Notes: a model not told the origin generated them from the sequence alone. Positions 1-9,339 are shown, counted from the first letter of the stretch. The stretch: 61,359 nt of DNA from Candidatus Firestoneibacteriota bacterium (GCA_013286205.1 JABDGD010000012.1:1-61359); one strand, 5' to 3'. Program-made: numbers and translations.

Positions 1-2252
1 TAATTAATATCCTTAAAAATACCCAGTCCTGGTTTTATTTTGCCAAGCTCTAAAGGCTCGTGGTAAGTCATGAATAAACGGTCCCACCAGGGGAAATTAA
101 ACCCATAATTGCTGTTGGTTTCAGAGGAGACGGATGAATGGTGCACCCGGTGCATCTCGGGTGTAAGGATCACCCAGCGTAGAATCTTTTCCAAAAAAGC
201 GGGTATGCGGATATTGGAGTGGTTGAACAAAGTACTGATGCCGAGCCATATTTGAAAAAGAAAGACGCCGTAAATAGAGGCGCCTAACAGATAAATCATT
301 ACGGCTTCAAAGAGAGTGGTTAACAAAATTTCCAGAGGGTGAAAACGAAGCCCCGTGGTGACATCCACCTCAACATCCGTATGGTGTAAACGGTGAATTT
401 TCCAAAGCAGGGGAATGGCGTGATAAGCGCGGTGCAGGTAATAGAGCATCCAATCGAGAAAAATAATGGTGAAGATGATGCCGAAGAGTTCAGGCACTTG
501 AACCTGATTGAAAAGGCCGAATTGATGGGAGGCCGCTGATATGGCGGCCATGACGCAAAAACCGGGCAGAAGAACGCTGAAAATCAAAGCGTTAACTAAG
601 ACAAGCAAGAAGTGGTTAGGCCAGCGTAACAGCCGGTATTGTAGAAAGGGCGCCGAAGAGAGCCACGAACCAGCGCTTAGTTTATTGTTCTCACCCGGGA
701 TTTCAAAATAATACCAGCTGTCTCCTATTTTTCCCGTAGGTTCCATTTTGCTCAACCAGCTGCGCGCGATCGGCAGCGTCGAGGGATAAGCGACAGGTGC
801 CAGCTGATAAAAACTGGCGTTCACAGCGTAAACTCTTCCCGGCTGGGGTTTGATGAGATCCTCCGCTTGAAAAGGCTCCCAATTCAAACCATAAACTTTT
901 GGATCAGTCCCGCCCATATAGGCCAATTTGACGGTTCCCCATTTTCTCTCAAGCGCTTTATCCGCCAGCCGCTTTAAATCCTGCCCCCAATCCAGATTCG
1001 AATCCGCCAAATAGCCCAGCTTTTGATCGGGCGGCACGAGCTCATTGAAATAACTCAGTTCATGCGGAAAGCTCAAGCCTACACTGACCGCTTGCCACAA
1101 AACCAACCCACCCAAAAACCAGGAAAACAAAATCTTCTTTTGCCCCTCTTGCCGCAGCCAGTTGAACCCCTGGGCCGCCAGCAAAAACAGAAAAGGATAG
1201 GCCGGCAATAAGTAGCGGACTCCCAGATTAGTCGCCGGTAAAACCGCGGTGAAAAACACAACCGCGGGAAGCCATTGCCATAAAGGCAGCTTGATCTTTT
1301 TTGACAAAAATAACCCGAAAGAAAGAACTGCCGCGAAGATAAAAGCCAATGGTTCCTTCAATAAAAAGGCCGCCGGAAAATAATACCAGTGATTCTCTAA
1401 ACCGCTGCGGCCCCAAAAATAAACGGGAAAAGGATGCCGGGCAAACACAAAATCTTCCATAAACTTCTCGCCGAGACTGGCGAAAGCCGCCGTGGGGTGA
1501 GGCGAAAAAAGAACCGCGGGCGCGTAAAGCAATAACACAAACGCCAGAAAACCCGCCGCGCCCCAACACCATTTTTTAAATATTCTTCCCCACGGCTGAT
1601 TTTGTTTCGGTTGGGAAATCTCCAATAAAATAAAAATGGGGATCAGCGTTAAACCGTAAAGTTTGGAGGTGACCGCCATAGCGGCGACTACGCCCGAAAA
1701 GAAGCTCCAACCGAAGCCGGCTTTTTCAAAACCTTTTTGAAAAACTAAAACCGCGGCAAAGAAAAAGAAAACGGGAATAATCTCAATTTTCGCGATCCCG
1801 GCTAAAGCCAGAAGAGTCGGATTCAACGCCCAAAAAAAGAGCGCCCCCGCGCAAATAACCGGGGTTGTTTGAGTTGCTAGAAAAAGAAGAAACCCTGTCA
1901 ACAAACCGAAAAACCAAACAACCATTCGGCTGGACACCGTGATCACGGAGAGTCGGTCTCGATTCCAATCAAATATAAAAAAATGCGCCCGGTCAATAAC
2001 ATCACCCGTCACCGGCATGGTTTTTAAATGAAGCGCTAAAAGCGGCAACGCCGCCAATGCCGAGGCCAGTGGCGGATGAAGATGCGGAGTAATGACATCA
2101 CCCTGAGTGAGATAGTAATAGCCGTTGGTAATTTCAGCGGGTTCATCATTGGTCAGCGAGTCGCTGTTGAGCCGGGGCAAAACTTGAGCGGAGTAAATCA
2201 GGGCAAACACCGCGAAGACCCAGTAGATTTTTGAGGGGTTCAGTAATTTCAC
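1..2252 (-). CDS. GT39-like glycosyltransferase fused to fatty-acid hydroxylase/sterol desaturase domain (partial, C-terminus beyond window)
   Basis: One uninterrupted minus-strand frame of 750 codons runs from a GTG at 2252 off the left edge; an in-frame TAG lies four codons upstream. Residues 1 to about 535 look like a GT-C (PMT/ArnT-type) membrane glycosyltransferase: an early NDE motif, a following HPPLAS motif and many hydrophobic segments. From about residue 540 a different integral-membrane domain begins with the eight-histidine pattern of the fatty-acid hydroxylase superfamily: HRAYH (607-611), HRLHH (620-624) and HRVHH (701-705). The family uses a di-iron centre to hydroxylate or desaturate lipids. 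I checked that the reading frame is the same at both ends, so the fusion is in the sequence as given. The end of the protein is not seen. The next gene upstream is separated by a terminator. Substrates are unknown; both halves would act in the inner membrane. Confidence 0.8.
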   Translation of the reverse strand, partial: MKLLNPSKIYWVFAVFALIYSAQVLPRLNSDSLTNDEPAEITNGYYYLTQGDVITPHLHPPLASALAALPLLALHLKTMPVTGDVIDRAHFFIFDWNRDRLSVITVSSRMVVWFFGLLTGFLLFLATQTTPVICAGALFFWALNPTLLALAGIAKIEIIPVFFFFAAVLVFQKGFEKAGFGWSFFSGVVAAMAVTSKLYGLTLIPIFILLEISQPKQNQPWGRIFKKWCWGAAGFLAFVLLLYAPAVLFSPHPTAAFASLGEKFMEDFVFARHPFPVYFWGRSGLENHWYYFPAAFLLKEPLAFIFAAVLSFGLFLSKKIKLPLWQWLPAVVFFTAVLPATNLGVRYLLPAYPFLFLLAAQGFNWLRQEGQKKILFSWFLGGLVLWQAVSVGLSFPHELSYFNELVPPDQKLGYLADSNLDWGQDLKRLADKALERKWGTVKLAYMGGTDPKVYGLNWEPFQAEDLIKPQPGRVYAVNASFYQLAPVAYPSTLPIARSWLSKMEPTGKIGDSWYYFEIPGENNKLSAGSWLSSAPFLQYRLLRWPNHFLLVLVNALIFSVLLPGFCVMAAISAASHQFGLFNQVQVPELFGIIFTIIFLDWMLYYLHRAYHAIPLLWKIHRLHHTDVEVDVTTGLRFHPLEILLTTLFEAVMIYLLGASIYGVFLFQIWLGISTLFNHSNIRIPAFLEKILRWVILTPEMHRVHHSSVSSETNSNYGFNFPWWDRLFMTYHEPLELGKIKPGLGIFKDIN

Positions 2253-2313
2253 TTCTTTATTCTACTAGAGGCTTTGGCTTGAGATGAACTCTGTTTCGTT
2301 GGTAAAGACGCGC

Positions 2314-2360
2314 AAAATAAAAAGGCGCGGAACCCCGGGTTTCCCGCGGAGAATCGCGCC
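2314..2360 (-). terminator. Intrinsic terminator after the 2376-2825 gene
   Basis: On the minus strand a GC-rich stem (GGCGCG at 2355-2360 in complement pairing with 2324-2329) is followed by a T-rich tract covering 2314-2323. It separates the small gene at 2376 from the fusion gene starting at 2252. Confidence 0.7.
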
Positions 2361-2375
2361 TGAACGTCCAGACGA

Positions 2376-2825
2376 TTAAAACAGTGAATTAACGCTCGAT
2401 CCTAAGGAATTAAGATCGCCGTTGAGCATGGATTGCGACAGAAGCGAGGCTTGCTGATCGACACTTAAAGCCTTTGCCGCGTCAGAGTTAGGGCCCAGCA
2501 AATTCGCCAGATCCGTTTCCCAGGATGGTATGGAAGCGGGCGAAGACCCGCCGCCCAAGCTGGCGGCCAGGCTGGCCAGAGAGGAAAAATTATCCGAATC
2601 CGAGCTGGAAGGATCGGCCATGGAATAAAGAATGTTGAGATTGCTCATTTGGGCCTCAGCGAAGTCGACTTGCGCCTTTTGTCCCGGCGTAGTGGCGGCG
2701 TTCATGGCCTGGCTGAAGATCGAGTTAAAGCTGGTCGAATTGGCACCGTTAGCCGCGCCCAATAAAGAATTGTAATCACTGGTGACGGCGTTCGATAAAG
2801 CGTTGGTGGGGGTAATAGAACTCAT
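2376..2825 (-). CDS. Hypothetical Ser/Ala-rich small protein
   Basis: A 149-residue protein I do not recognise. It is rich in Ser, Ala, Asn and Leu, has no cysteine, no signal peptide and no membrane segment. The middle (about 85-100) is a Ser/Gly-rich linker. A strong Shine-Dalgarno AGGAGG sits at 2831-2836, six bases before the ATG, so it is probably well translated. It lies 39 bp downstream of the ArnT-like gene on the same strand and is followed by its own terminator. The composition recalls export substrates or filament-associated proteins, but nothing specific supports that. Confidence 0.6.
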   Translation of the reverse strand: MSSITPTNALSNAVTSDYNSLLGAANGANSTSFNSIFSQAMNAATTPGQKAQVDFAEAQMSNLNILYSMADPSSSDSDNFSSLASLAASLGGGSSPASIPSWETDLANLLGPNSDAAKALSVDQQASLLSQSMLNGDLNSLGSSVNSLF

Positions 2826-2864
2826 GACAGCCTCCTGTTCTAGTTACCCTAACGGCCTATTCTT

Positions 2865-4451
2865 TTATTTCTTGAGTGAAATGTTCCCTTTTACGCCGCT
2901 GTCCCTCACCCGGAGAGCCTTTTGAGGATAAGGCAGGAAAAAGACCTGTTTTTGGTACTGAAATAGGATCGCCCCATCCGGCTGAAGGGTGGGCAATTGA
3001 GCCAGGGGGAACACTTGATAATCGCTGTAAAACTCCAGAACCCGTGCGTCTGTCTCCTCACCCACAAAGTAAAGCGGCTCACCGGGATAAACCGCGGGAT
3101 GGGTTAAAACGGCCCAAACCCACGCCCGATTCGGATCCGGCGGGTTGCGCCAATAAGATTGAGTTTTGATTCCACAGGCCAAAAATAAGACTACCAAAAA
3201 AAGCGGAAGCCATTCTTTGGAAAGTCCCCAGGAAGAAGACAGTACCAGTAAAAGACAGCTCACGAAAGAACCCGCCAGAACCCACTCCACAAAAAAATCC
3301 CCGCCAAAGCCGTTTAAAATTCCCATCAAAACCGCCAGCAAAACAGCCAGTACTACCCGGCGGTCATCGCGATAGCGGTACAAAAAGGTCAAACTTAAAA
3401 CCGCCAGGGGCAGCAAAGGCAAAATGTAATTAATGAAAGTCGCGATAAAAATTAAAATGAAAAAGAGATAATAAAAGAAAAAGGACGTTCCAATCACGCT
3501 GGTGGAATCAAAATAGCCCTGCCGCGCCTGATGCCAGCTGTCCCTCAGCCAAAGAAAAAAACAAAGCGGCAGAAGCGGCCACAAAAAGGGCATCCCTTCT
3601 TGTGCCAAAATCCCGTAAAAGTCCAAATGATGCTGCAATTTGGACAAAGACCCCAAACTGCCGCCGTGGGACCGGCCCATCAAATCATATCCCCAGGCCC
3701 AGTTTAAATAAGGCGTTCCAAACGAAACAATATTACAGATAACCCACCCGGCCATTAAAAGAATGGACGGCATCAGCAAAAACGCGAAAACCTTTTTAGC
3801 TGAAAAAGGCCAGGGACTGCAAAAACCCAGCGCCAATATCAACGCCGGCATTAGAACAAAACCATACCAGGATTTAACCGCGACGCCCGCCATCAACCAT
3901 AACCCGGCGTATAAAAGTTCTTTATCGGCCTCGCTCTTGCTGGGCGGGTTGAAAGCTTTTGTGAAATGCCACCAGCCGCCTAACAAACAGCTTAAGAGCG
4001 CCATGTCCAGCGTCGATACACGGCTGTACAAAATAAAATGTTTTTGAAGAATCAATAAGAAGCCGCAGCACATTCCCGCCCGAAGGCTCTTGCCCAAAAC
4101 CGTCCCCAAACGAGTGACATAATAAACGCAAAGCGCGCCAGTCAAGGCGGGCCAAAGCCGCAAAGAAAACTCATTCGCGCCCAATAGTTTTACGGTGAAC
4201 GCCTGAAGCCAAAACAAGAACGGCGGCTTATCCCAAAAAGGCTGGCCGTGAAAAATCAGTGGCCACCAGTGGCCATCCCTTGACGCTGAGAGGATGATAT
4301 CGGCATAGATAGACTCGTCTAATCCCAGAAGCCGGTTTTTCCCCAGCCATGGCAGCAGCGCCAAGAAATAGAGAAAAGCTAAAACCGTTCCCGGAAAAAC
4401 CGTAAAAGGAATTTGAAATTTTTTCGAGGACGATATGTCGGTCGTGAACAT
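2865..4451 (-). CDS. ArnT-like GT-C family glycosyltransferase
   Basis: A 528-residue polytopic membrane protein of the ArnT/PMT type, which transfers a sugar from a polyprenyl-phosphate donor on the periplasmic side of the inner membrane. Visible marks are the acidic pair in the first periplasmic loop (LDES, D45-E46), the downstream DKPP motif (74-77) typical of ArnT-like enzymes, about a dozen hydrophobic segments and a soluble C-terminal tail of about 90 residues. The length fits the family (about 500-560). Start ATG at 4451. The acceptor could be a lipid or protein and cannot be read from the sequence. One of six GT-C-type enzymes in the first 32 kb. Confidence 0.85.
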   Translation of the reverse strand: MFTTDISSSKKFQIPFTVFPGTVLAFLYFLALLPWLGKNRLLGLDESIYADIILSASRDGHWWPLIFHGQPFWDKPPFLFWLQAFTVKLLGANEFSLRLWPALTGALCVYYVTRLGTVLGKSLRAGMCCGFLLILQKHFILYSRVSTLDMALLSCLLGGWWHFTKAFNPPSKSEADKELLYAGLWLMAGVAVKSWYGFVLMPALILALGFCSPWPFSAKKVFAFLLMPSILLMAGWVICNIVSFGTPYLNWAWGYDLMGRSHGGSLGSLSKLQHHLDFYGILAQEGMPFLWPLLPLCFFLWLRDSWHQARQGYFDSTSVIGTSFFFYYLFFILIFIATFINYILPLLPLAVLSLTFLYRYRDDRRVVLAVLLAVLMGILNGFGGDFFVEWVLAGSFVSCLLLVLSSSWGLSKEWLPLFLVVLFLACGIKTQSYWRNPPDPNRAWVWAVLTHPAVYPGEPLYFVGEETDARVLEFYSDYQVFPLAQLPTLQPDGAILFQYQKQVFFLPYPQKALRVRDSGVKGNISLKK

Positions 4452-4483
4452 GGCTCATTTTACAAGATAAAGGAGCCATAACC

Positions 4484-4516
4484 AAAAAAACCCTCACGAA
4501 ATATTCGCGAGGGTTT
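4484..4516 (-). terminator. Intrinsic terminator after the 4541-5308 gene
   Basis: Minus-strand hairpin with arms 4488-4495 and 4509-4516 (AAACCCTC/GAGGGTTT) followed by a run of T (4484-4490 in complement). It lies between the secreted-protein gene and the ArnT-like gene start. Confidence 0.75.
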
Positions 4517-4540
4517 TCGTTTTCATCAAGCGGATCAAGC

Positions 4541-5308
4541 TTACTGCGCGGTAGGGGTTTCTTCCGCGGTGGGTGTGGGAGTCGGGAGGCTCTTGACGTA
4601 ATACTCGTTAAAGTTTTTAGCGGCCTTCTCGTCCTTACACTCGGCGCAATGGTCGACCGTTTTGACTAGTTGAGTGTCGAAAAGCACCGAATCATTCGTG
4701 TAAAACAACTCGGAATTTTCTTTGGTCTGACTTTTACCGCAAATACTTGTTAATTTTAAGAACGCCAGCTCAGGCTGAACCCATTGAACCACCTGGAACT
4801 TCGGCTGTTCGCAGCCCCAATTATGAAACTCGATTTTGCTTATCAAGGGTTCTTCCAAAGCGGATGTCACATCTGTGGTGGAACCCTTGTTGATGTCGAC
4901 AAAATAGATCTTCCAAGACCCGTCCAGGACTTTTAAATACATAAAATACTTAAGGCTGTCAGGCGCCCAATCAAACCGCACAGCGGTCAGTTGGGGCGGA
5001 GTGCTGTTATCCCACTGAATCGAAAAGGTTTTCTTGTCCGTCTCGCGGATCAAAGGCGTGCCGGCGTCAACCGTCTCAAAATGACGTTCTGGATTTTTGA
5101 TATTTTCGAGAATGATCGGGTAGCGGAAGAAAATGTTATCCACAACCCGGCGGTCCAAAACCTGTTCCACCAAAACGCGGTAGCGGCCATTGGGCGATTC
5201 GGACAGATAAGCCTGTTGACCTGCTTTTAAAACGTAAGGAGCTGCCGTCAAAAGCAGAACGAACATCAAAAATAACTTGAAGGCGTTATTCAAAACGTTT
5301 TTTTTCAT
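4541..5308 (-). CDS. Secreted hypothetical protein with Thr/Pro tail
   Basis: A 255-residue protein with an N-terminal basic and hydrophobic signal segment (about 1-30) and no lipobox. The body contains several cysteines (a CAEC pair near residue 220), which could form disulfides after export. The C-terminus ends in a PTPTPT-type stretch, a feature shared with other exported proteins in this window. I recognise no family. It is a single-gene unit with a terminator directly downstream. Start ATG at 5308. Confidence 0.65.
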   Translation of the reverse strand: MKKNVLNNAFKLFLMFVLLLTAAPYVLKAGQQAYLSESPNGRYRVLVEQVLDRRVVDNIFFRYPIILENIKNPERHFETVDAGTPLIRETDKKTFSIQWDNSTPPQLTAVRFDWAPDSLKYFMYLKVLDGSWKIYFVDINKGSTTDVTSALEEPLISKIEFHNWGCEQPKFQVVQWVQPELAFLKLTSICGKSQTKENSELFYTNDSVLFDTQLVKTVDHCAECKDEKAAKNFNEYYVKSLPTPTPTAEETPTAQ

Positions 5309-5420
5309 TTGTGGATGACGTCCTTGAAAAATCAGATGAAAAGAGAAGTCGCGCGCCCGGTGCTTATCACGCTATTCGCGAAACCAGTTCACACGGACTT
5401 ACTTTCAACCGTTTAATTAT

Positions 5421-6242
5421 TTATTCGTCAAATCCAACAGTTGTTCCCACATAGAAATTGATACCATTACCTTCAAGGGCACCCGTAGGATTGGCAGCGC
5501 TATTAAGCGGAGTAGGCGTTAGATCTACTTTTCCAGCTCCATTGGATTGAGCAAAACTTGTAAATCTTTGGACCGCGCCGCCGATTAAAGAAAAACCGTC
5601 ACCTAAATAAATTTCCAAGCCCGCGCCCAAGTTCAAGCCAAAGCCGCTTTCAGTTTGATCGCCTATCCCAACAACCGTATTAGGGTTCACATTGGGATTC
5701 AAAACCATAGACGTATTGTGCGAGGACAAAAAGGCAAGGTTCATTCCCAAGTCAATAAAGGGCTGCGTCGGAATGTTGGTGAAAAAATATCTCTTAAGAT
5801 CAAAGTTCAACGTGGTTAAAACACCTGTCGTGCTTAATACCGTGACCGGATTTCCGGTGGCATCTGTTGAATAAAGACTGGCGGTGTGATTGCTGTACCA
5901 GTAGCTTACTTCCATAGCCCAAGGACCCTCGCGGTGACCCGCGACTCCCGCAAAACCAAAATTGCGGTTAATCGCTGGGACGAAATCGAGTTCATAATTG
6001 GAAATAGCGCCGCTAACTGTGACAGGGCCAAAAATGTAGCCGTTGTAACCGCTGAAATCATTGTTGTTATCAATATCGGCGGAGGTTCCAAAAAAGCCGA
6101 TGTAACTTCTGTGTTTGATGAAATCATGAGATTCGGGCATACCGTAAGTCTCAATTTCGTCATCGGCCCAGACCTTAAACGATGCGCCTAAGCAAAGTAT
6201 TGAAAGAAGTGTCGCAAAAAACGCAATTCGATTTAGTCTCAT
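5421..6242 (-). CDS. Outer-membrane beta-barrel protein, paralogue of 8593-9339
   Basis: A 273-residue protein with a signal peptide (cleavage likely after the VWA near residue 27). The mature part alternates polar and hydrophobic residues and closes with an aromatic-ended strand (NFYVGTTVGF), as expected for a small OmpW/porin-like barrel. It shares architecture and local sequence with the protein at 8593-9339: both have HSRTYVG/HRSYIGFFGTS-like N-termini, a GHREG(P/A)WA-type segment, an EVSYW motif and the FKRYF(F/L)T motif. Start ATG at 6242 with an AAGGA upstream. The two paralogues bracket the NHL lipoprotein genes. Confidence 0.75.
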   Translation of the reverse strand: MRLNRIAFFATLLSILCLGASFKVWADDEIETYGMPESHDFIKHRSYIGFFGTSADIDNNNDFSGYNGYIFGPVTVSGAISNYELDFVPAINRNFGFAGVAGHREGPWAMEVSYWYSNHTASLYSTDATGNPVTVLSTTGVLTTLNFDLKRYFFTNIPTQPFIDLGMNLAFLSSHNTSMVLNPNVNPNTVVGIGDQTESGFGLNLGAGLEIYLGDGFSLIGGAVQRFTSFAQSNGAGKVDLTPTPLNSAANPTGALEGNGINFYVGTTVGFDE

Positions 6243-6412
6243 TCGGCCCCCATCCTTCTTTGACGTTTAAAAGCAAAAACGGAACGGCTAAAACCAAATT
6301 CATTTTAACCCAATAAACTCATTAAATATAAGCGAAAACTGCAAAACCGGGCCTTTCCAGACCCTCTACGACACTCTTTTTTAACTTTTTGCCCCCAAAA
6401 GACCTCCACCAA

Positions 6413-6442
6413 CAAAAAAGGCCCCGGTCATTGACCGGAGCC
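6413..6442 (-). terminator. Intrinsic terminator closing the OMP-NHL-NHL unit
   Basis: Minus-strand hairpin spanning 6420-6442 (GGCTCCGGTC/GACCGGGGCC arms) followed by six T residues (6414-6419 in complement), 23 bp after the stop of the 6466-7590 gene. Confidence 0.85.
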
Positions 6443-6465
6443 TTCGAATAAAGCCTTCAAACTAA

Positions 6466-7590
6466 TTACGGGGTCACAAGATAAAGTTGGTTATTGCTGT
6501 AATCCCCCACCAGCAAATTAGACCCGATGAACACCAATGAATCAGGGCTGGGGCTATTAGCAGGCGAGATTCCTAAACCCTGCGTCAAAAGCAACCCGGT
6601 AGAGTTGTATTCAAACACTTGGTCATTTCCTGAATCCGCCACAAAAACATTACCGCCATTTAAAGCGATTCCAAAAACATCCGAACCGGACGCTGTCGCG
6701 AACTGGCTTGAGTAGCCAAAGGAGCTGGTAAATATTTGTATCCGTCCATTGCTCGCGTCCGCGACATAGATATTGCCCGATCCATCAACTGTCAGAGCGC
6801 TGGGGTTATTAAACTTTCCATTAGCGCTTCCAAAGCCGCCGAATTCCGCCACAGGTGTCGTCGACAAAGAAGAATTAAATACTTCAACATAATCGTTTCC
6901 AGTATCCGCGACATAAACATTACCGCTACCGTCGACTGCGATACCTTCTGGGTTCAAGAACGAGTTAGGAGCAACTCCCGGATTAGTGGATGTCCACGTC
7001 GTCAATACCACTGAAGACGCTGGAGTAGTCAAATTAACACCATAAACGGCGTTCGCCATTTGATCCACCACATAAAGAATACCGCTGTGATAGGCCACGC
7101 CATTGGGCTGGCTAAAAAGATGCGTGCCGTCATAAGTCGTCAAGGTGCCCAAAGAAGCTCCACTCGTGCTGTTTAACATCTGAATAATTCCGCCTGTCAC
7201 TCCCTCAGTACCTTCCGCGGCATAAACAGTTACAGAACCATCGTAAGCTAAACCATTCGGAGGAGCGGACGTTGTCCAGGGTGAGCTAGTCAATACCGGC
7301 GTAGGCAACAACGTGTTTGTGGAAGTCGGCGTATTAGTAGGCGTTGCGGTATGGATGAGTGTGTTCGTCATAGTGGCCGTATTAGTAACAGTCAGAGTGA
7401 ATGTCGAAGTGGCGCCTGGAGTAGTCGTGCTGGTATACCCCGCCCAATTTGTCGTGGTAGGCGTGAAAGTATTAGTAAAGGTAGCCGTTAAGTTATAAGT
7501 GGCTAAAGGACCCGTGGGGTTGCTGCTGGTGCACGCCAATGGCACCATCAATCCCGCGAGTAGAATTAAAATTAAGCTAATCTGTTTCAT
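6466..7590 (-). CDS. NHL-repeat beta-propeller lipoprotein with Thr-rich stalk
   Basis: A 374-residue lipoprotein: signal segment ending in a lipobox (VPLAC, Cys at about 20), then a Thr/Asn/Pro-rich low-complexity stalk (about 28-100), then repeats of the type GIAVDGSGNVYVADTGN and ALTVDGSGNIYVADASN. These are NHL repeats, which build a six-bladed propeller used for binding partners or ligands. It would be anchored in the outer membrane and hold the propeller away from the surface. The ATG at 7590 is preferred over a GTG one codon earlier because of an AAGG eight bases upstream. It is third in a unit with the OMP (9339) and a similar lipoprotein (8579). Ligand unknown. Confidence 0.8.
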   Translation of the reverse strand: MKQISLILILLAGLMVPLACTSSNPTGPLATYNLTATFTNTFTPTTTNWAGYTSTTTPGATSTFTLTVTNTATMTNTLIHTATPTNTPTSTNTLLPTPVLTSSPWTTSAPPNGLAYDGSVTVYAAEGTEGVTGGIIQMLNSTSGASLGTLTTYDGTHLFSQPNGVAYHSGILYVVDQMANAVYGVNLTTPASSVVLTTWTSTNPGVAPNSFLNPEGIAVDGSGNVYVADTGNDYVEVFNSSLSTTPVAEFGGFGSANGKFNNPSALTVDGSGNIYVADASNGRIQIFTSSFGYSSQFATASGSDVFGIALNGGNVFVADSGNDQVFEYNSTGLLLTQGLGISPANSPSPDSLVFIGSNLLVGDYSNNQLYLVTP

Positions 7591-7613
7591 CACACTTACC
7601 TTTTCATTTTCAC

Positions 7614-8579
7614 TTAAGGAAACTGATACAAACTGCCGTTTCCAGAATCCACGACATAAACATTAGCTGAAGAATCTAAAGCAATACCTTCGGGGATCGA
7701 CAAGGTTCCCTTGCCGATAATGTTGCTGGGAGAGCCCGTAAGCCCGCCGACATTAAACTCTTCAATCTGTCCATTACTGGTGTCCGAGACAAAAAGATTA
7801 TTGCTGGCATCTAACGCCACCGCATAAGGCTGATTAAATCCAGGCACAGTAGCCGGCGAAGCGTTCGCGCCCGCGGAAGTATAAATATGAACATTGTTGT
7901 CGGTGCCAGCCGCATAAAGGCGACCAGTGGTATCAACAGCCAATCCATAAGGAACATAAGCAGTCGTTAACTTGCCCGATGTTCCAAAACCGCCGTTTAA
8001 TCCGCCAGCTGGCAGCGCGATCGAAACGATCTGGCTGTTTCCAGTATCGCTCACATAAAGCGTCGTACTCGCGCTGTTAACCGCCACGCCTGACAAATTC
8101 GAGGACATCGAAGCCGCATAGGTCGTTACCAAATTTCCATTAGCGTCATATTTCGAAACCACACTTCCGCTGCCCACCACATAAATATTACCCAGACTGT
8201 CCGCAGCAATAGCCTTGGGAGAGGTATAAGAAAGACCGGCCGCAGACTTTGACTTGCCAGAAGGCCAAGCGGATACAAAACCATTCACATATTGCTTAAC
8301 CAGGTTATTGCCGGTGTCGCCCACATAAATATTATTTTTGGAGTCGATAGCCAGCGCGTAAGGCCCGTTAAAACCAGTAACAGGAAACTGAGGCGTCGGC
8401 GTCGCCGTTTGAGTCGGCGTATTAGTACAAGTGCTGGTATAGGTTGGATTGATCGCCGAAATGGTCTGTACCGGCGCCGTTAAGGCCGCATTAGGCGTTT
8501 GGCTTGAGCAGGAAATACCAATGACGAGAGCAGTTAAACTCAGCCCGATAAATAAAGAAGCTATGACAAACCGTTTCAT
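7614..8579 (-). CDS. NHL-repeat beta-propeller lipoprotein with Thr/Pro linker
   Basis: A 321-residue lipoprotein with lipobox-type end of the signal segment (GISC) and a Thr/Pro linker (CTNTPTQTATPTPQ). After it come NHL repeats such as ALAIDSKNNIYVGDTGN and GIALDSSANVYVVDSGN, enough for a full propeller. I choose ATG 8579 rather than the TTG at 8600, which would overlap the upstream OMP gene; AAAGG precedes the ATG. Paralogous to the next gene (6466-7590) and 14 bp upstream of the OMP stop, so the three are probably co-transcribed. Role likely surface binding or structure; no catalytic residues seen. Confidence 0.8.
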   Translation of the reverse strand: MKRFVIASLFIGLSLTALVIGISCSSQTPNAALTAPVQTISAINPTYTSTCTNTPTQTATPTPQFPVTGFNGPYALAIDSKNNIYVGDTGNNLVKQYVNGFVSAWPSGKSKSAAGLSYTSPKAIAADSLGNIYVVGSGSVVSKYDANGNLVTTYAASMSSNLSGVAVNSASTTLYVSDTGNSQIVSIALPAGGLNGGFGTSGKLTTAYVPYGLAVDTTGRLYAAGTDNNVHIYTSAGANASPATVPGFNQPYAVALDASNNLFVSDTSNGQIEEFNVGGLTGSPSNIIGKGTLSIPEGIALDSSANVYVVDSGNGSLYQFP

Positions 8580-8592
8580 GCCTAAACCTTTC

Positions 8593-9339
8593 TTACTCAA
8601 ACCCGAGCGTTGTACCCACCGCGAAATTTAAGCCACTGCCCTCTTGAGTACCATTGGGACCATTAACGGCCAAGCTGTTGTATTGAATCTGTGAACCCTG
8701 AAATTCGCTAAAGCTGGCCCAACGCTGATAGGCGCCGGCTACAAAAGAAATATTGGGCGTCAGGTAATATTCCACGCCGATACCTAAGTTCACGCCCACG
8801 CCCGACAAAGTTAAGGGAAGCATATTGCCGTTACCGTCAATGTCCGCGTTGCTAATGTTCATCCAGGGAAAGCTCACCCCAAGATCTAAAAAGGGCTGCA
8901 ATTGAAGGTCGGTTAAAAAGTAGCGCTTAAAATCAACATTGATGGAGTTATAAACGGATGTCGCCGGATAAGCCGTGTTAAAGGTCGCCGAACCTCCGCC
9001 ATTCGAGGTCACCGTCGCGGGACCAAAAAAACCATTATGAACTGATTGCCAGTAGCTGACTTCCAAAGCGTAAGCTTCCTCACGGTGGCCGGCTAATACG
9101 CCCCAACCAATCGCTTGGGGAACCATAGGAATCACACTGACGTCATAACCAGGAGAATAAACCACGGAATAATTAGACCCGGAAAAAAGACCCGTGTTGC
9201 CCACGCTCACCGAAGTACCCACCACACCCACATAGGTTCGAGAGTGCAAATAGTCACCGGGATTGCCATCCGCCCAAGCTAAAGTTGCCCCGCTTAAAAT
9301 CATTAAGCTCAGGACCGCGTATTTAAGGAACATCTTCAT
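8593..9339 (-). CDS. Outer-membrane beta-barrel protein, first gene of OMP-NHL-NHL unit
   Basis: A 248-residue protein with a signal peptide ending in TLAWA (about residue 23). The mature region has the alternating pattern of a small beta-barrel and ends in LNFAVGTTLGFE, close to the end of the paralogue at 5421-6242. ATG at 9339. It heads a minus-strand set with the two NHL lipoproteins, which suggests that barrel and propellers work together at the cell surface. No substrate can be inferred. Confidence 0.75.
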   Translation of the reverse strand: MKMFLKYAVLSLMILSGATLAWADGNPGDYLHSRTYVGVVGTSVSVGNTGLFSGSNYSVVYSPGYDVSVIPMVPQAIGWGVLAGHREEAYALEVSYWQSVHNGFFGPATVTSNGGGSATFNTAYPATSVYNSINVDFKRYFLTDLQLQPFLDLGVSFPWMNISNADIDGNGNMLPLTLSGVGVNLGIGVEYYLTPNISFVAGAYQRWASFSEFQGSQIQYNSLAVNGPNGTQEGSGLNFAVGTTLGFE

